From Bacteroidota bacterium (GTDB lineage: Bacteria; Bacteroidota; Bacteroidia; Cytophagales; Cyclobacteriaceae): a stretch of DNA of 5,703 nucleotides. The stretch spans positions 1 through 5,703 of the forward strand of contig JAEWLI010000205.1 in NCBI GenBank assembly GCA_023393375.1, in the 5' to 3' direction. Of the stretch, positions 5,563 to 5,703 are shown in pieces (within the stretch, counting starts at the first letter, position 1; the number at the start of each line of letters is the position of its first letter). Both the position numbers and the translations under genes were made by a program. The notes under the pieces were generated by a model. The model made no database searches. It saw only the letters and a program-made list of their open reading frames with translations, and had not been told where the DNA came from.

Positions 5563-5703
5563 CTATAAAAATCCCAATTCCAATTTAGCGGCTTCTGACA
5601 TCATCTCATGTGTATAGGGTGGATCAAAAGTGAGTTCTACCTTAACATCATTCACACCCTCAACAGTCCGTATTTTAGCTTCTATTTCACTGGGGATCAT
5701 TTC
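5563..5703 (-). CDS. DUF59/MIP18-family iron-sulfur assembly protein, C-terminal end only
   Basis: The last 46 codons and TAG stop of a gene that enters from the right edge. The visible part reads as the end of a DUF59 domain: IPSEIEAKIRTVEGVNDVKV, then ELTFDPPYTHEMMSEAAKLELGFL. The pattern EGVNDVxVELTxDPPxxxxMMSEAAKLELG is characteristic of SUF-associated DUF59 proteins (SufT/MIP18/PaaD-like), which help mature iron-sulfur proteins. The N-terminal part, including the conserved Cys of the family, is outside the window. In many Bacteroidota this gene follows sufBCDS and sufE, so the rest of a SUF operon is expected just beyond the right edge; this is inference. Confidence 0.9.
   Translation of the reverse strand, partial: EMIPSEIEAKIRTVEGVNDVKVELTFDPPYTHEMMSEAAKLELGFL

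Noticed and set aside
5215..5568. Plus-strand open frame of 117 codons
   Set aside because: It is antisense to the bacilliredoxin, which is unmistakable on the minus strand; the Ser/Thr/Ala-rich plus-strand product is a shadow.

Overview
The window looks like ordinary chromosomal DNA from a member of the Bacteroidota, probably a Cytophagales/Cyclobacteriaceae-type marine or soil bacterium. The reasons are its AT-rich composition, AT-rich leaders without clear Shine-Dalgarno sites, TAnnTTTG-type promoter elements, and protein relatives typical of that phylum: an M28 lipoprotein peptidase with a PA insert, a short ceramidase-like protein, a CspA protein starting MKEGVVKFFNNAKGFGFI, and a bacilliredoxin next to a SUF-type DUF59 protein. 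The genus-level placement is inference.

All seven recognised genes lie on the minus strand. In transcription order, from high to low coordinates, they are: the C-terminal end of a DUF59/MIP18-family iron-sulfur assembly protein (5563-5703, cut by the window edge); a BrxA/BrxB-type bacilliredoxin with a CGC active site (5055-5474), followed by a clear hairpin terminator (5007-5039); a long non-coding or leader stretch; a membrane fatty acid desaturase (3616-4671, probably longer at its N terminus); a CspA-family cold shock protein (3377-3571) 44 bases downstream, followed by a second clear terminator (3325-3351); a neutral/alkaline ceramidase-like protein with an N-terminal membrane anchor (1940-3277); a small DUF2442 protein (1426-1716); and an M28-family zinc aminopeptidase lipoprotein (1-1327, C terminus outside the window).

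Two pairings make functional sense. The desaturase and cold shock protein are probably co-transcribed and would together serve cold adaptation, one through membrane fluidity and the other through RNA unfolding. The DUF59 protein and bacilliredoxin link iron-sulfur cluster assembly with low-molecular-weight-thiol redox repair. The ceramidase-like protein, DUF2442 protein and peptidase are separated by 98-223 bases and may be independent units; good Bacteroidota-type promoter elements lie just upstream of the ceramidase-like gene and the peptidase.

I see no mobile element, CRISPR array, tRNA or rRNA, and no convincing undescribed system. The points most worth a second look are the desaturase start (protein-like sequence continues upstream with no ATG, GTG or TTG), the altered active-site motifs of the ceramidase-like protein, and the overlap of a terminator with the next gene's promoter.
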